A DNA stretch of 41,055 nucleotides from Candidatus Enterocola intestinipullorum (GCA_017694565.1 JADIMR010000003.1:1-41055); one strand, 5' to 3'; shown: positions 1 to 8,724, counted from the stretch's first letter. A program made the numbers and translations. Notes: generated by a model from the sequence alone, not told the origin.

Positions 1-75
1 GTCTTTTGCTATCGCCTTTCCTTCGGCAGCCACGTCTATTATTCCGATATTTTCGATTATGATTGTTTTTTTCAT
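1..75 (-). CDS. rlmD: 23S rRNA (uracil-5-)-methyltransferase, RlmD/RumA-like, N-terminal fragment
   Basis: Only the first 25 codons are present; the gene runs off the left edge of the window. The peptide begins MKKTIIIENIGIIDVAAEGK, which resembles the start of the TRAM RNA-binding domain at the N-terminus of Bacteroidota RumA/RlmD proteins. Those enzymes methylate uracil in 23S rRNA with S-adenosylmethionine. The ATG at 73-75 is the only plausible start. The gene is divergent from the GH31 gene, with about 110 bp between the two starts. The methyltransferase motifs lie outside the window, so the call rests on N-terminal similarity alone. The sister tRNA enzyme of the same family cannot be excluded. 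Confidence 0.6.
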   Translation of the reverse strand, partial: MKKTIIIENIGIIDVAAEGKAIAKD

Positions 76-115
76 CCGTGTTATGCTATAAAAGTGTACG
101 AATATAAGCATTTTG

Positions 116-149
116 TTTGAAGAGGTGAGAAGTTTTTTCTTTATCTTTA
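116..149 (+). promoter_or_regulatory. Candidate Bacteroidota promoter for the GH31 gene
   Basis: TTTG at 116-119 and TATCTTTA at 142-149 are 22 bp apart and resemble the -33 TTTG and -7 TAnnTTTG elements of the Bacteroidota housekeeping sigma factor. The spacer is slightly long and the last -7 base is off consensus. Transcription would start about 30 nt before the ATG at 186. Confidence 0.4.
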
Positions 150-185
150 CAATGTTGAAAAATTATTAATTATACGCGATTGTAT

Positions 186-3100
186 ATGAAAACACGTGTT
201 TACTCACTGCTTTATGTTTTATTGGCATACTTGCCTTCCGTAGCTCAAATTTGCTGGTACGAACCGGCAACGGCTACAGTCGATGATGAAATAACCGTAT
301 ATTTCGATGCATCGCTTAGTTACGGGGAATTAGGCACGGTGGAAAGCAACCTTGCAGGATATGAGGGGGACGTATATGCCCATACTGGCGTGGTTACTAC
401 CGAAAGCCATTCCAGCACAGATTGGAAGCATTCTTCAATATGGGGAGATAACGATTCCAAGTATCTGATGACGCGCAGTGCAGATAATCCGGATTTGTAT
501 ACGTTGACAATGGTTCCTTCCGAGTTTTACGATTTGTACGAAGGGGAACGGGTGGCAGCGTTCGCCTTCGTGTTCCGCTCCGCCGATGGAATGTATTCGG
601 GACGCGATGAGGGCGGATATGATTTGATAGTCGATTTGCAAAGTTCGGATGCCGAAATTGGTGAAGACGTGAATCCCGGCGGAGGCGAAACAGGCGGAGA
701 CGAGTGGAATCCTGAAAACCCTCCCGTGCAACCCGATGACCCGGCGCAGGCAGGCGCATACGTATCGCATGGTTTTGAGAATGGCGTGTTGAAAGTGGAA
801 TGCGAGAATGCCGACTTGTACATAACACCCTACAATGATTACGTGGTAAAGGTATTGTCCGTCCCTTCGGGAAAAACCCCTGACATGCGGGAAAGCATCG
901 CAGTTGTGGCAACGCCGGAAGTATCGGCAAAGATCGAGGACGGGACATCCGCTCTTGTATTGTATACAGGCGGGCTAAGTGTCAGGATAAATAAGACGGA
1001 CGGCACGATAGCGTTTCATGACCTCGAAGACAAATTGGTGCTGAAAGAATCCGGAGGCATGGACAATGCGGGAAGTAGCAAAACTTGCACATTCGAGCCT
1101 ATGGGAGACAAAGGCTTTTACGGCGGCGGTTACAACGGGCAAAGCATAAACTTGGACAACAGGCGGATAACAATCAACAATACACAGACGGGGGGATGGT
1201 CGTCATATGTCCCCGCTCCTCACAACATTTGTATTCCTTTCGTGGTATCAACTTCGGGATATGGCTTGTTTTTCGATGATTTGTACCGTTATTCCTCGCT
1301 TACTCCCTCGTCCGACAGAGGTACGAGCTATTCGAGCGGATCGTTGAACCATGTGGCATATTTCTTCATAGGCGGCGGCTCGATGTCCGAGGTTTTGAAA
1401 AACTTCACATGGCTTACGGGAAGACAGGAACTTCCGCCTTACTGGGCATTGGGTTATATTACATCCCGTTACGGCTACCATTCGGCCGCCGAAGCCAAGC
1501 AGGTGATAACAAACTTCAAAGATGTTTATTTTCCTATCGATGGGCTGGTGTTCGATTTGTACTGGCAGGGTGCTGACGAAAGCGGTATGGGTAATTTGGA
1601 TTGGTACGGACCGAATTTTCCGGACCCGGAAGGCATGATGGCGGAATTTGCAGCCGATACTGTACATACGATATGTATAACAGAGCCGTTTTTTACTTCA
1701 TCCAGCAGCAATTACGAGATATTGAATGCAGCAGGTTATCTGGCGGATGCCGATGTTCCCAATATGGGCTGGCTCCACTCTTCGCGTGTCGGCTTGATAG
1801 ATGCTTCGAACCCGGAAGCAATGGATTGGATGTGGCAGTTCTACAAGGCAAGGACGCAAGAAGGCGTTTCTGGCTGGTGGCTCGACCTTGGCGAACCTGA
1901 GCAACACGGGTATAATAGCGTACATAAGGGGGGAACAATCGACCAAGTCCACAACGAGTTTGGCAATTTATGGGTAGAAAGGGTGTATCGCGGGCTTAAA
2001 GAAGATTTTCCTGACATGCGTCCGTTCATAATGCCGAGGGCGGGGGCCAGCGGAATGCAAAGATTATCGGTGTTCCCGTGGACGGGGGACATTTCGCGCA
2101 GTTGGAGCGGTTTGCAGGCTCAAATACCGGCTCTAATAAGTTCCGGGATGTCGGGTGTCGCATACATGGGCAGCGATGTGGGCGGATTTACTTCCATGGG
2201 AACATATCCTGAGCTTTATTTGCGTTGGGTGCAGTTTGCGGTATTCTCTCCCATGATGAGGACCCATTCAGCAGACCAGCCTGAGCCATATTTGCCGTGC
2301 TATTCAGGCATTTTTGAAGATGTTCGTGATTTCATGAATTTGCGATACCGTTTTCTGCCTTATACTTATACCTTGTGTTATGAAAATGCGGTTTCAGGTA
2401 TGCCGTTGGCCCGTCCTTCCAATTTTTACAATGCGGAAAGCGAGGATGCCAATAGCACGGATACCTACCTGTGGGGCAAGGACATATTCGTTGCCCCGGT
2501 GGTGTCTGGCGGCACGTCCAGGAACATCACCTTCCCCGAAGGCGAATGGGTGGATTTAAACGATTATTCCGCTGTTTATACGGGCGGTTCGACTGTGAAT
2601 TATGAAGCACCTTTGCAAGTTTTGCCTTATTTCGGACGCAAAGGATCATTCATAACCCGTTACGGCCAAACGACATTCACAAATACAGAACAAGCCGATA
2701 ATGCTAATTGGAATATCTTGTATCTGATGCCTGATGACGGCAGTAAAGTGTCTTCGTATGTTTTTGACGACGACAAGATTTCCCCGCAATCCTTGGAATC
2801 CGGAAATTACAGCATTATCCGTTTTAACGGGCAAACAATATCGGGAAACGATTATATTGAAATATCAAACGAAGGATATGGATATGAAAACATGCCCGAA
2901 GAACGCACTTATGTTTTCGAGATTCCTTCATCGGTCAAAGATTTCAATTATATCTCGCTTGTGAACGGCGAAAGTGAACAAGTGATAGGCGAGGCCGGCG
3001 ACGAATTGGAGTTTTCGACAGCAATTGGCAATGCTTATTATTTGGATGACAAAGGCGTGTTGAAAATCAAGGTAACGTGTAACAATTTGCCCGGCTCTGC

Positions 3101-3422
3101 AAATACCATAAGCATAATCAGGAACATTTTGCCTGTCCCGGTGGAAGAGAACCGAGCAGGGCAAAAAGGTTTTGCCTGCGTTCCGCAACCGGTAGGGGAA
3201 ACACTTGGTTTTGTATACGATTTGGAAAGCGGTGAAATAGTGTATTCAATAAGTGTTTACGATACGGGAGGTGTAATGCTTGCAGCATTCGACGGTATGG
3301 CAGCCAATGAAGGCAGCAACAAGTTTGCCGTGCTTCGACCCGCAGCCATGTCCCCGGGTATTTATGTAGCCTGCCTGACAACGAATTACGGAGTCCGATC
3401 TTGTAAAATCGTAGTCAGGTAA
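186..3422 (+). CDS. Secreted glycoside hydrolase family 31 enzyme (alpha-glucosidase/alpha-xylosidase type) with T9SS-like C-terminal tail
   Basis: 1078 aa. The ATG at 186 starts a signal peptide (MKTRVYSLLYVLLAYLPSVA). Residues about 24-155 form an N-terminal beta-rich module (VYAHTGVVT, SDWKH..W, AFVFRSADG) like those preceding GH13/GH31 enzymes in Bacteroidota. A Gly/Pro/Glu-rich linker follows at about 160-190, then GH31 N-domain and barrel at about 195-800. The expected nucleophile is the Asp in WWLDLGEPE (residue 567) and the general acid the Asp in FPWTGDIS (635). A DUF5110-like beta domain follows. The last about 70 residues (SPGIYVACLTTNYG..KIVVR) resemble a type A sorting domain, so surface or extracellular location by T9SS is likely. 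GH31 acts on alpha-linked glucans or xylosides; the exact substrate cannot be read. No SusC/SusD pair is adjacent. Confidence 0.88.
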   Translation: MKTRVYSLLYVLLAYLPSVAQICWYEPATATVDDEITVYFDASLSYGELGTVESNLAGYEGDVYAHTGVVTTESHSSTDWKHSSIWGDNDSKYLMTRSADNPDLYTLTMVPSEFYDLYEGERVAAFAFVFRSADGMYSGRDEGGYDLIVDLQSSDAEIGEDVNPGGGETGGDEWNPENPPVQPDDPAQAGAYVSHGFENGVLKVECENADLYITPYNDYVVKVLSVPSGKTPDMRESIAVVATPEVSAKIEDGTSALVLYTGGLSVRINKTDGTIAFHDLEDKLVLKESGGMDNAGSSKTCTFEPMGDKGFYGGGYNGQSINLDNRRITINNTQTGGWSSYVPAPHNICIPFVVSTSGYGLFFDDLYRYSSLTPSSDRGTSYSSGSLNHVAYFFIGGGSMSEVLKNFTWLTGRQELPPYWALGYITSRYGYHSAAEAKQVITNFKDVYFPIDGLVFDLYWQGADESGMGNLDWYGPNFPDPEGMMAEFAADTVHTICITEPFFTSSSSNYEILNAAGYLADADVPNMGWLHSSRVGLIDASNPEAMDWMWQFYKARTQEGVSGWWLDLGEPEQHGYNSVHKGGTIDQVHNEFGNLWVERVYRGLKEDFPDMRPFIMPRAGASGMQRLSVFPWTGDISRSWSGLQAQIPALISSGMSGVAYMGSDVGGFTSMGTYPELYLRWVQFAVFSPMMRTHSADQPEPYLPCYSGIFEDVRDFMNLRYRFLPYTYTLCYENAVSGMPLARPSNFYNAESEDANSTDTYLWGKDIFVAPVVSGGTSRNITFPEGEWVDLNDYSAVYTGGSTVNYEAPLQVLPYFGRKGSFITRYGQTTFTNTEQADNANWNILYLMPDDGSKVSSYVFDDDKISPQSLESGNYSIIRFNGQTISGNDYIEISNEGYGYENMPEERTYVFEIPSSVKDFNYISLVNGESEQVIGEAGDELEFSTAIGNAYYLDDKGVLKIKVTCNNLPGSANTISIIRNILPVPVEENRAGQKGFACVPQPVGETLGFVYDLESGEIVYSISVYDTGGVMLAAFDGMAANEGSNKFAVLRPAAMSPGIYVACLTTNYGVRSCKIVVR

Positions 3423-3453
3423 TAATGCACATCAATAGCAATTTATCAAGAAA

Positions 3454-3939
3454 ATGTCCAAAAAAGAAAAAGACAATGCTCCCGCCAAAACCAATGCCGC
3501 AAGGTTGTTGGACAAGGCCGGCATTAAATATGAGTTGATACCGTATCACGTCGATGAGAACCACCTGTCCGCCGTGGAAGTTGCGGGGCAAATAGGCGAG
3601 GACATCGCTCTGGTGTATAAAACCATTGTGCTTCATGGCGACCGCACCGGGCATTTTGTCTGCGTGGTGCGTGGCGACGAGGAAATAGATTTGAAAGAAG
3701 CGGCAAGGATTTCAGGAAACAAAAAAGTCGAATTGATACATGTGAAAGACTTGTTGCCTCTTACAGGCTACATAAGGGGCGGTTGTTCCCCTGTGGGCAT
3801 GAAAAAGCCGTTCCCGACATATTTTCAATCTTCGATAATGGAACACGAGTATGTTTACGTGAGTGCCGGGCAACGCGGACTGCAACTGAAAATCGCGCCT
3901 TCCGATTTGGTGGCCTACACAAAGGGAAATTTGTTTTAA
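3454..3939 (+). CDS. ybaK: YbaK/EbsC family aminoacyl-tRNA deacylase
   Basis: 161 aa, the usual length for the family. YbaK proteins hydrolyse mischarged Cys-tRNA(Pro), a trans-editing step that removes cysteine placed on proline tRNA by ProRS. Family features visible are TNAARLLDKAGI near the N-terminus, VYKTIVLHGD (the Lys in YKT is the conserved active-site residue) and GGCSPVGMKKPFPT in the C-terminal half. The ATG at 3454 lies 31 bp after the GH31 stop with no obvious promoter between, so read-through is possible. Specificity within the INS/YbaK superfamily (YbaK or a ProXp relative) is by family resemblance only. Confidence 0.87.
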   Translation: MSKKEKDNAPAKTNAARLLDKAGIKYELIPYHVDENHLSAVEVAGQIGEDIALVYKTIVLHGDRTGHFVCVVRGDEEIDLKEAARISGNKKVELIHVKDLLPLTGYIRGGCSPVGMKKPFPTYFQSSIMEHEYVYVSAGQRGLQLKIAPSDLVAYTKGNLF

Positions 3940-3960
3940 GCAAATAATCTATAAAAACAC

Positions 3961-3968
3961 TACCTTTG
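3961..3968 (+). promoter_or_regulatory. Candidate -7 element (TACCTTTG) upstream of ruvX
   Basis: TACCTTTG matches the Bacteroidota -7 consensus TAnnTTTG and lies 35 bp before the ruvX ATG at 4004. The nearest TTTG upstream (3930-3933) is 27 bp away, longer than the usual 19-21, so the -33 element is weak. The site would drive ruvX and def. Confidence 0.45.
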
Positions 3969-4003
3969 CAAAAGTTTTTCACGGTTTGGGAAATAAATTC
4001 GCA

Positions 4004-4432
4004 ATGGCACGCATATTGGCAATAGATTATGGAAAAAAGAGGGTAGGCATAGCTGTGAGCGACAGTTTGCAGATTATTGCCGGCGGGCTTGCCACTGTGC
4101 CATCCGGGGAGTTGTTCAAGTTTTTGCAGGATTATTTCGCCAAGGAAAACGTGGAGACGATAGTTGTCGGCTTGCCCCGCGACATGAAATACAACCCCTC
4201 CGAGTCAATGCAGTATATCGAACCTGTTGTAAAAGGCCTGAAGCGCCGTTTTCCGGACAAGAAAGTGGAGTATTTCGACGAGAGGTTCACGTCCGTCCTT
4301 GCCCAGATGGCAATTCTGGAATCGGGAGTTAAAAAGAAGGAGCGTCAAAACAACAAAGGTTTGGTTGATGAAATAAGCGCGACCATAATTTTGCGCGATT
4401 ACATGGAAAGCAAAAGAAACACAATATCATGA
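4004..4432 (+). CDS. ruvX: Holliday junction resolvase-like protein RuvX/YqgF
   Basis: 142 aa. It has an RNase H-like fold with the family opening MARILAIDYGKKRVGIAVSD (catalytic Asp8), a central VVGLPRDMKYN and YFDERFTSVLA near residue 90. The domain is linked to Holliday-junction-like cleavage and, in E. coli, to 16S rRNA 5' end maturation. An in-frame ATG at 3986 would add six residues, but the ATG at 4004 places the catalytic strand at the normal N-terminus and follows a -7 box. Its stop overlaps the def start as ATGA at 4429-4432, so the two genes are translationally coupled. Confidence 0.9.
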   Translation: MARILAIDYGKKRVGIAVSDSLQIIAGGLATVPSGELFKFLQDYFAKENVETIVVGLPRDMKYNPSESMQYIEPVVKGLKRRFPDKKVEYFDERFTSVLAQMAILESGVKKKERQNNKGLVDEISATIILRDYMESKRNTIS

Positions 4433-4977
4433 TTTATCCCATAGTAATTTACGGTAATCCCGTACTGGCAAAACCGGCGAAGAATTTGGAGAAAGACTAT
4501 CCCGGCTTGGAAAATTTGGTCAATGACATGTTCTCGACTTTGACAAAAGCCGACGGGGTGGGGCTGGCAGCACCGCAGATAGGCCTGCCTTTGAATTTGT
4601 TCGTAGTGGATCTTTCACCGTTGGAAGAGGACGACCCCTCTTTCAAGGACTACAAGAAAGTTTTCATAAATGCCGAGATAATTTCATACGGAGAAGAAAC
4701 CGATTCGTACGATGAAGGATGTTTGAGCTTGCCCGGAATTTCAGAATCCGTAAAAAGGCCCACGAGCATAACCATACGTTATTTCGATGAAAAATGGCAG
4801 GAACACGAAGAAACTATCAGCGGATTTCCTGCCCGTGCCATACAGCATGAATATGACCATACACGCGGTCATGTATTCGTGGACAGAATCAATCCGGTTC
4901 GCCGCCAGATGATTTCTTCAAAACTTGCGGCATTGAAGAAGGGTAAGATAAAATGCCGTTACAAATACGCGAGGTAA
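4429..4977 (+). CDS. def: Peptide deformylase
   Basis: 182 aa. The enzyme removes the N-formyl group from nascent proteins using a metal ion. All three family motifs are present: motif I GVGLAAPQ (43-50), motif II EGCLS (Cys98, metal ligand) and motif III QHEYDH (His140 and His144 as ligands, Glu141 catalytic). It overlaps ruvX by four bases (ATGA). The reading ends before a strong hairpin at 4996-5035 that separates it from the convergent coaE. Confidence 0.95.
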   Translation: MIYPIVIYGNPVLAKPAKNLEKDYPGLENLVNDMFSTLTKADGVGLAAPQIGLPLNLFVVDLSPLEEDDPSFKDYKKVFINAEIISYGEETDSYDEGCLSLPGISESVKRPTSITIRYFDEKWQEHEETISGFPARAIQHEYDHTRGHVFVDRINPVRRQMISSKLAALKKGKIKCRYKYAR

Positions 4978-4995
4978 TTCTGACGATTTGACTAT

Positions 4996-5035
4996 TAACG
5001 GGTTAATAAACTTTTAAAGGTTTATTGGCCCGTTA
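4996..5035. terminator. Bidirectional terminator between def and coaE
   Basis: The arms 4996-5011 and 5020-5035 pair along 16 bp with two internal G-U pairs and an 8-nt loop. The hairpin lies between convergent def and coaE and overlaps the last codon and stop of coaE. A T-rich stretch follows on plus. It plausibly ends transcripts from both sides. Confidence 0.7.
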
Positions 5036-5662
5036 TTCTTTATTTTCTGCATTGTTCCGTTTCTCGGACAATGCGTACAATTTTTTCAGCAGTTCGAATA
5101 GTTGCTGGTTGAGGTCGTCCGTCGGGCTGTTGTTGATTACGAAATCGGCAAGCTCGACCTTGCGTTTTTCAGGCCATTGCGCTTTCATGCGGCGTTTCAC
5201 GTCTTCTTCTTCGCAATGATCGCGCTCCATGACCCTTTCCGTGCGGATTTTCGAAGGCGCGGTTATTACTACCACCTTGTCGACGAACTTGTCAAATTCG
5301 CTTTCATATAGAATCGCGGCTTCCATCGCCGCTACGGGATATTCTCCCGAGACATCCAGTTCTTCTGTCCATTTTTTGAATTGTTCATGAACTGCCGGAT
5401 GGATTATGCCGTTTAAAGAGTTTCTCAGTTTCGTATTGGAGAATATCTTGTCGGCAACGAATTTCCGGTCAAGACTTCCGTCATTCTTATAAGCCTCGTT
5501 GCCGAGCAAGGCGACAATGGCGTTTTTTACATCTTCATTACTGGAGACTAACTTCTTGCTCTCCGCATCGGCGTAAAAAACCGGAATGCCTGCGGCTTCC
5601 AACCGCTTGCAGAAATATGATTTGCCGCTGCCTATTCCTCCTGTTATGCCAATGGTTATCAT
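5033..5662 (-). CDS. coaE: Dephospho-CoA kinase
   Basis: 209 aa. It phosphorylates the 3'-hydroxyl of dephospho-CoA, the last step of coenzyme A synthesis. The protein begins MITIGITGGIGSGKSYF, with the P-loop GGIGSGKS at residues 8-15. Further family features are FYADAESKKL, GIIHPAVHEQFKKW (substrate-binding His-Pro) and a lid segment RTERVMERDHCEEEDVKRRM. The frame is open further upstream, but the ATG at 5660-5662 gives the canonical start and lies 14 bp after the ybbR stop. It is the last gene of nusB-yajC-ybbR-coaE. Confidence 0.95.
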   Translation of the reverse strand: MITIGITGGIGSGKSYFCKRLEAAGIPVFYADAESKKLVSSNEDVKNAIVALLGNEAYKNDGSLDRKFVADKIFSNTKLRNSLNGIIHPAVHEQFKKWTEELDVSGEYPVAAMEAAILYESEFDKFVDKVVVITAPSKIRTERVMERDHCEEEDVKRRMKAQWPEKRKVELADFVINNSPTDDLNQQLFELLKKLYALSEKRNNAENKE

Positions 5663-5676
5663 TTCGGATATTTTTC

Positions 5677-6690
5677 TCAATCTTCGACCACTTCTATCAT
5701 CCATTCCACCGACGGAGGGGTTATTTTGCAGTTTTTTGCCTCGGAAGGATAGTAGTCCAAATCCACGAACTCGTTTTTACTACGGCTTTCGATAAGTTTT
5801 TCGTAATCTATCGATACACCGAAGTCGGAAGCTTCCACATCGGCGTATTTGCTTATTCCTATAAGGTACTTTATTGTAACTTGTTCCGGGAATGTGCGGA
5901 CTTTCAGTTTTTGAGGAACGTTTTTGACTGTAACGGGGACACTTTGCACACCTTCCGTAAAGGCCTCCACTGGAACGGTTATTTCTATGCGTTCCGGAAC
6001 GGATTTTGTTCTCGGTGGCAGTGACAATCCCAGCGTGGTGGTAAGCGTGTCGTTCAGGTTGTTCGCCCTCAAAATATGGGTCTCTATTATATTGATAGTG
6101 TCGAGGACGGAACTGCGCGCATACAATGTTATGCTGTCGGGAGATACGGTTATGCTGTCGCTCAAATGGAACTGTTTCCTGCAACTTATGTCCAAATTTA
6201 CCTTGACAGGCAGCTTTTTCGTGTCAATCGGGACTACTTCGAAGCTCAAATCTTTTGGAAAATAGTCGACAATTACGGATGATTGCGCAAAATTGTGTTT
6301 TATGCTTTCTTCAAAGACATTGGTGAACGATATGGTGTAGTTGTTGCCGTTGAGCGTTACCAAGTCGTTGTTGTTGAAATCGACAACTGCCGGGCGGAAA
6401 TTCCTGCGTTGGTAAGGAAAAACGTTTTTCGCCTTGTCCCGCACCCTGATGCTGATATTCGTGGTCAGGTCGGCATAAAGTTCCACGTCGGGCGGCGCGT
6501 TTTTGTATTGCAGGGGATAATTTACCCACACTTCGTAAGTCTTGTTTTGCATAATGGCCATCCAGCAGCCGAAAGAGATTAACAGGCATAACAAAAAAAC
6601 AAGTGCATTCTTTCTGTTTTTCAAAAAGAATGCCTTGAAACGTTCCCAAAGGGATGCTATTTTATTTCTTATGTCTGTTTTATCTGCCAT
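5677..6690 (-). CDS. YbbR-like domain membrane protein (CdaR-like)
   Basis: 337 aa. A short cytoplasmic N-terminus (residues 1-25) is followed by one membrane segment (about 28-47, NALVFLLCLLISFGCWMAIM) and a long extracytoplasmic part made of YbbR-like beta repeats (pattern P..V.V.....V.V...P..V.I.G near 55-130, 150-240 and 245-330). In Firmicutes such proteins regulate the diadenylate cyclase CdaA, but no cdaA is next to this copy. In Bacteroidota the gene usually sits between yajC and coaE, as here. It starts 2 bp after the yajC stop. Its function in this phylum is unsettled. Confidence 0.8.
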   Translation of the reverse strand: MADKTDIRNKIASLWERFKAFFLKNRKNALVFLLCLLISFGCWMAIMQNKTYEVWVNYPLQYKNAPPDVELYADLTTNISIRVRDKAKNVFPYQRRNFRPAVVDFNNNDLVTLNGNNYTISFTNVFEESIKHNFAQSSVIVDYFPKDLSFEVVPIDTKKLPVKVNLDISCRKQFHLSDSITVSPDSITLYARSSVLDTINIIETHILRANNLNDTLTTTLGLSLPPRTKSVPERIEITVPVEAFTEGVQSVPVTVKNVPQKLKVRTFPEQVTIKYLIGISKYADVEASDFGVSIDYEKLIESRSKNEFVDLDYYPSEAKNCKITPPSVEWMIEVVED

Positions 6691-6692
6691 GT

Positions 6693-7016
6693 TTACTTGG
6701 CGGGGGCTGCCGAACGGTCGGCCGAAGTGGCGAATACGGAGTTCTTGTCAACCGTAATGCACACGCCTTGGCTAATTTCCAAAAGGACTTCGGTTTCCTT
6801 AACGTCTTTTACTTTGCCGTATATGCCTCCTGCCGTTACGACCTTGTCCCCGTTTTTGAGGCTGTCTTGGAATTTTTTTATTTCTTTTTGTTTCTTGACG
6901 TTGGGGCGGATCATGAAGAAGTACATCACTACGAAAATCAATACGATCATGATAAGCGATGTCCACATGCCACCTTGAGCTTGTCCTGCTGCTTGCAATA
7001 ATACTGTAGCGTTCAT
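6693..7016 (-). CDS. yajC: Preprotein translocase subunit YajC
   Basis: 107 aa. A single membrane helix spans about residues 18-38 (MWTSLIMIVLIFVVMYFFMI), followed at once by the family hallmark RPNVKKQKEIKKFQDSLKNGD and then VVTAGGIYGKV. YajC associates with SecDF-YidC at the inner membrane. It follows nusB by 22 bp and overlaps nothing, with ybbR starting 2 bp downstream, so these are one operon. Confidence 0.95.
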   Translation of the reverse strand: MNATVLLQAAGQAQGGMWTSLIMIVLIFVVMYFFMIRPNVKKQKEIKKFQDSLKNGDKVVTAGGIYGKVKDVKETEVLLEISQGVCITVDKNSVFATSADRSAAPAK

Positions 7017-7038
7017 GTCAGTAGTTTTTTAATTATGT

Positions 7039-8034
7039 TTATTCGTTGTTCTTCATATCGGACACTTTGGACAGTTGTCCTTTTGCGGATAACTGTTTTA
7101 CCACGCTGTCCAAAATCCCGTTTACTATTTCGTAGCTTTTGCTTGTGCTGTAATATTTGCTTATTTCGATGTATTCGTTGAGCGTTACCGGAACCGGGAT
7201 GGAAGGGAAATGCGTAAGCTCGGCAATGGCAGCTTGCATTATGCTCAAATCCATCATTGTCATTCGTTCTATTTTCCAGTTTTTTACCGTGCCGTCTATC
7301 ATCTGCATGTATTGGTCGCGGCCTTGTAAGGCGTACTTATACAAGTCGTAGGCAAAATCTTCGTCAGATTCGTCCTTGTATAACGGCAATAAAACCTGGT
7401 CGGCCCCGTTGTTTTCATCAAAACGCTTGACGGTCTTTTCCACGAAACTCAGGATGGTTTCCGCGTCATCGTTCCAATAAATGTTCATTTCTTCCAAACT
7501 GTCCCCGAGGGCTTCGCTTGTGGCAAGTATCTTTTTGATTATCTGTCTCCAAAAAAATTTGTCCAAGGAGTATGCGTCCATGTCTGCGGAAGGTGCGTCT
7601 GCGGGGATTTTGCCTTGCATGTAGTCCTTGTATTCGGGGCTGTTGCAAATATTTTTGTACAACGTGCGAATCAAGTCAGCGTCCTCGGCCCACGATATGT
7701 GGAATTTCTTCACGCATTCTTTAAGCTGTTTGTTGCCGGCAAGCTGCAACGCGAAACGGTTGTCTATGAAACGTCTGTTGGGATTGAGGTCTTCCTGCGT
7801 GGCCATGCGTTTCGACATGCCTGCCTCTATGCGTTTTTCAGCGTATGAATGCAGTTCGACTATCAGTTGCAACAACCAACAATACAATTCGAACGCGGCG
7901 GATAGACTTTTTCCGATTAAACTTTTTTCTTTGTCTTCCTTACGTGTTTTCTTCAAATATGTTTCATCAGGATTTATTTGGTTCGCATAAAGCAATTGGA
8001 CCACCTTGATCCTGATAAGATCCCTGTTTATCAT
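7039..8034 (-). CDS. nusB: Transcription antitermination protein NusB, long Bacteroidota form
   Basis: 331 aa. NusB binds boxA RNA with S10 and supports rRNA transcription. The N-terminus MINRDLIRIKVVQLLYA is the standard opening. The C-terminal half carries the helical NusB core (ERMTMMDLSIMQAAIAEL, IPVPVTLNEYIEISKYY, NGILDSVV). The protein is about twice the length of E. coli NusB because of an inserted helical middle region, which is usual in Bacteroidota rather than a fusion. The ATG at 8032-8034 is preferred over an upstream in-frame start at 8058 because the alignment begins there. First gene of its operon. Confidence 0.92.
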   Translation of the reverse strand: MINRDLIRIKVVQLLYANQINPDETYLKKTRKEDKEKSLIGKSLSAAFELYCWLLQLIVELHSYAEKRIEAGMSKRMATQEDLNPNRRFIDNRFALQLAGNKQLKECVKKFHISWAEDADLIRTLYKNICNSPEYKDYMQGKIPADAPSADMDAYSLDKFFWRQIIKKILATSEALGDSLEEMNIYWNDDAETILSFVEKTVKRFDENNGADQVLLPLYKDESDEDFAYDLYKYALQGRDQYMQMIDGTVKNWKIERMTMMDLSIMQAAIAELTHFPSIPVPVTLNEYIEISKYYSTSKSYEIVNGILDSVVKQLSAKGQLSKVSDMKNNE

Positions 8035-8058
8035 GGTTAAGAATATAGAATGCGACAA

Positions 8059-8066
8059 CGAAGATA
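8059..8066 (-). promoter_or_regulatory. Candidate -7 element for nusB operon
   Basis: On the minus strand the site reads TATCTTCG, one base off TAnnTTTG, 25 bp upstream of the nusB ATG. No clear -33 TTTG is seen at the expected spacing. Confidence 0.35.
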
Positions 8067-8257
8067 CGATAAATAATCCATATATGTCAGAACTATTGAA
8101 ATTTTTGCCTTAATAAATACTAAACGCCGATGGCGGGCGTAATGTTGTAACTTCTTTGTAATGCCATCCGCGCCGGTTAATATATATTATTGTGTAAATG
8201 TCTTATGGAAATTATCTCGCGGATATGTCCGCCGGCATAAAAAAGTGTGTTGAATAT

Positions 8258-8288
8258 TTTGCAATTAATGAAAAATACAGCAATTTTG
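8258..8288 (+). promoter_or_regulatory. Candidate promoter for the PUR/DUF3276 gene
   Basis: TTTG at 8258-8261, a 19-bp spacer and CAATTTTG at 8281-8288 match the TTTG-N19-TAnnTTTG pattern with one change. The 5' leader would be about 58 nt. Confidence 0.5.
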
Positions 8289-8352
8289 CAGTCTATTTCC
8301 CGTAAAGGGGATTTTGGAGTGAATATTATCTAATTCAGACATTTATCTGTTT

Positions 8353-8724
8353 ATGTTTAATTTATTTGGGAAACCATCCCGTGATGAAAGGAAACCTCGT
8401 TACGAGGAAAGGGAAGAAAAAGAAATAGTCTTCTCGAAAGTGGTAAAGGCCGGCAAGAGGGTGTATTATTTGGATGTGAAGAAAGACCGCCGCGATGATT
8501 TGTTCCTGTCGATAACCGAAAGTAAAAGGAAAAATTTGGAAGACGGGCAGTTCGTTTACGAAAAGCATAAGATTTTCCTTTACAAGGAGGATTTCGACAA
8601 ATTCGAGGAGGCAATGACCGAAGTTCTTGATTACATGCGCAAGAACGGGTTACCGGTTGAACCGCGTCCCTCGGTGCAAGAACAGCAGGTGGACGAAACA
8701 GCGACCCCCGAAGCAGAAGAGTAA
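8353..8724 (+). CDS. PUR-alpha-like domain protein (DUF3276)
   Basis: 123 aa. It resembles the Bacteroidota DUF3276/PUR family: a charged N-terminus, then EIVFSKVVKAGKRVYYLDVK, DLFLSITESKR, HKIFLYKEDFDKFEEAM and DYMRKN, the PUR repeat core at about 24-100. The tail (about 104-123) is acidic and probably disordered. PUR domains bind single-stranded DNA or RNA; the physiological target here is unknown. The gene is alone, with its own promoter and a strong terminator that begins at the last codon. Confidence 0.85.
   Translation: MFNLFGKPSRDERKPRYEEREEKEIVFSKVVKAGKRVYYLDVKKDRRDDLFLSITESKRKNLEDGQFVYEKHKIFLYKEDFDKFEEAMTEVLDYMRKNGLPVEPRPSVQEQQVDETATPEAEE

Larger units (their letters stand above)
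8035..8352. other. Divergent intergenic region nusB / PUR gene
   Basis: 318 bp between divergent starts. It holds the two candidate promoters listed separately. It also has two GC-rich words with partial complementarity near 8122-8180 and a short hairpin around 8217-8235. No ORF with coding character is visible. Confidence 0.5.

Noticed and set aside
4996..5035. Operator palindrome between def and coaE
   Set aside because: Position between convergent genes and T-rich flank fit a bidirectional terminator better.
7039..8034. NusB as a fusion protein because of its length
   Set aside because: Long NusB proteins are normal in Bacteroidota.
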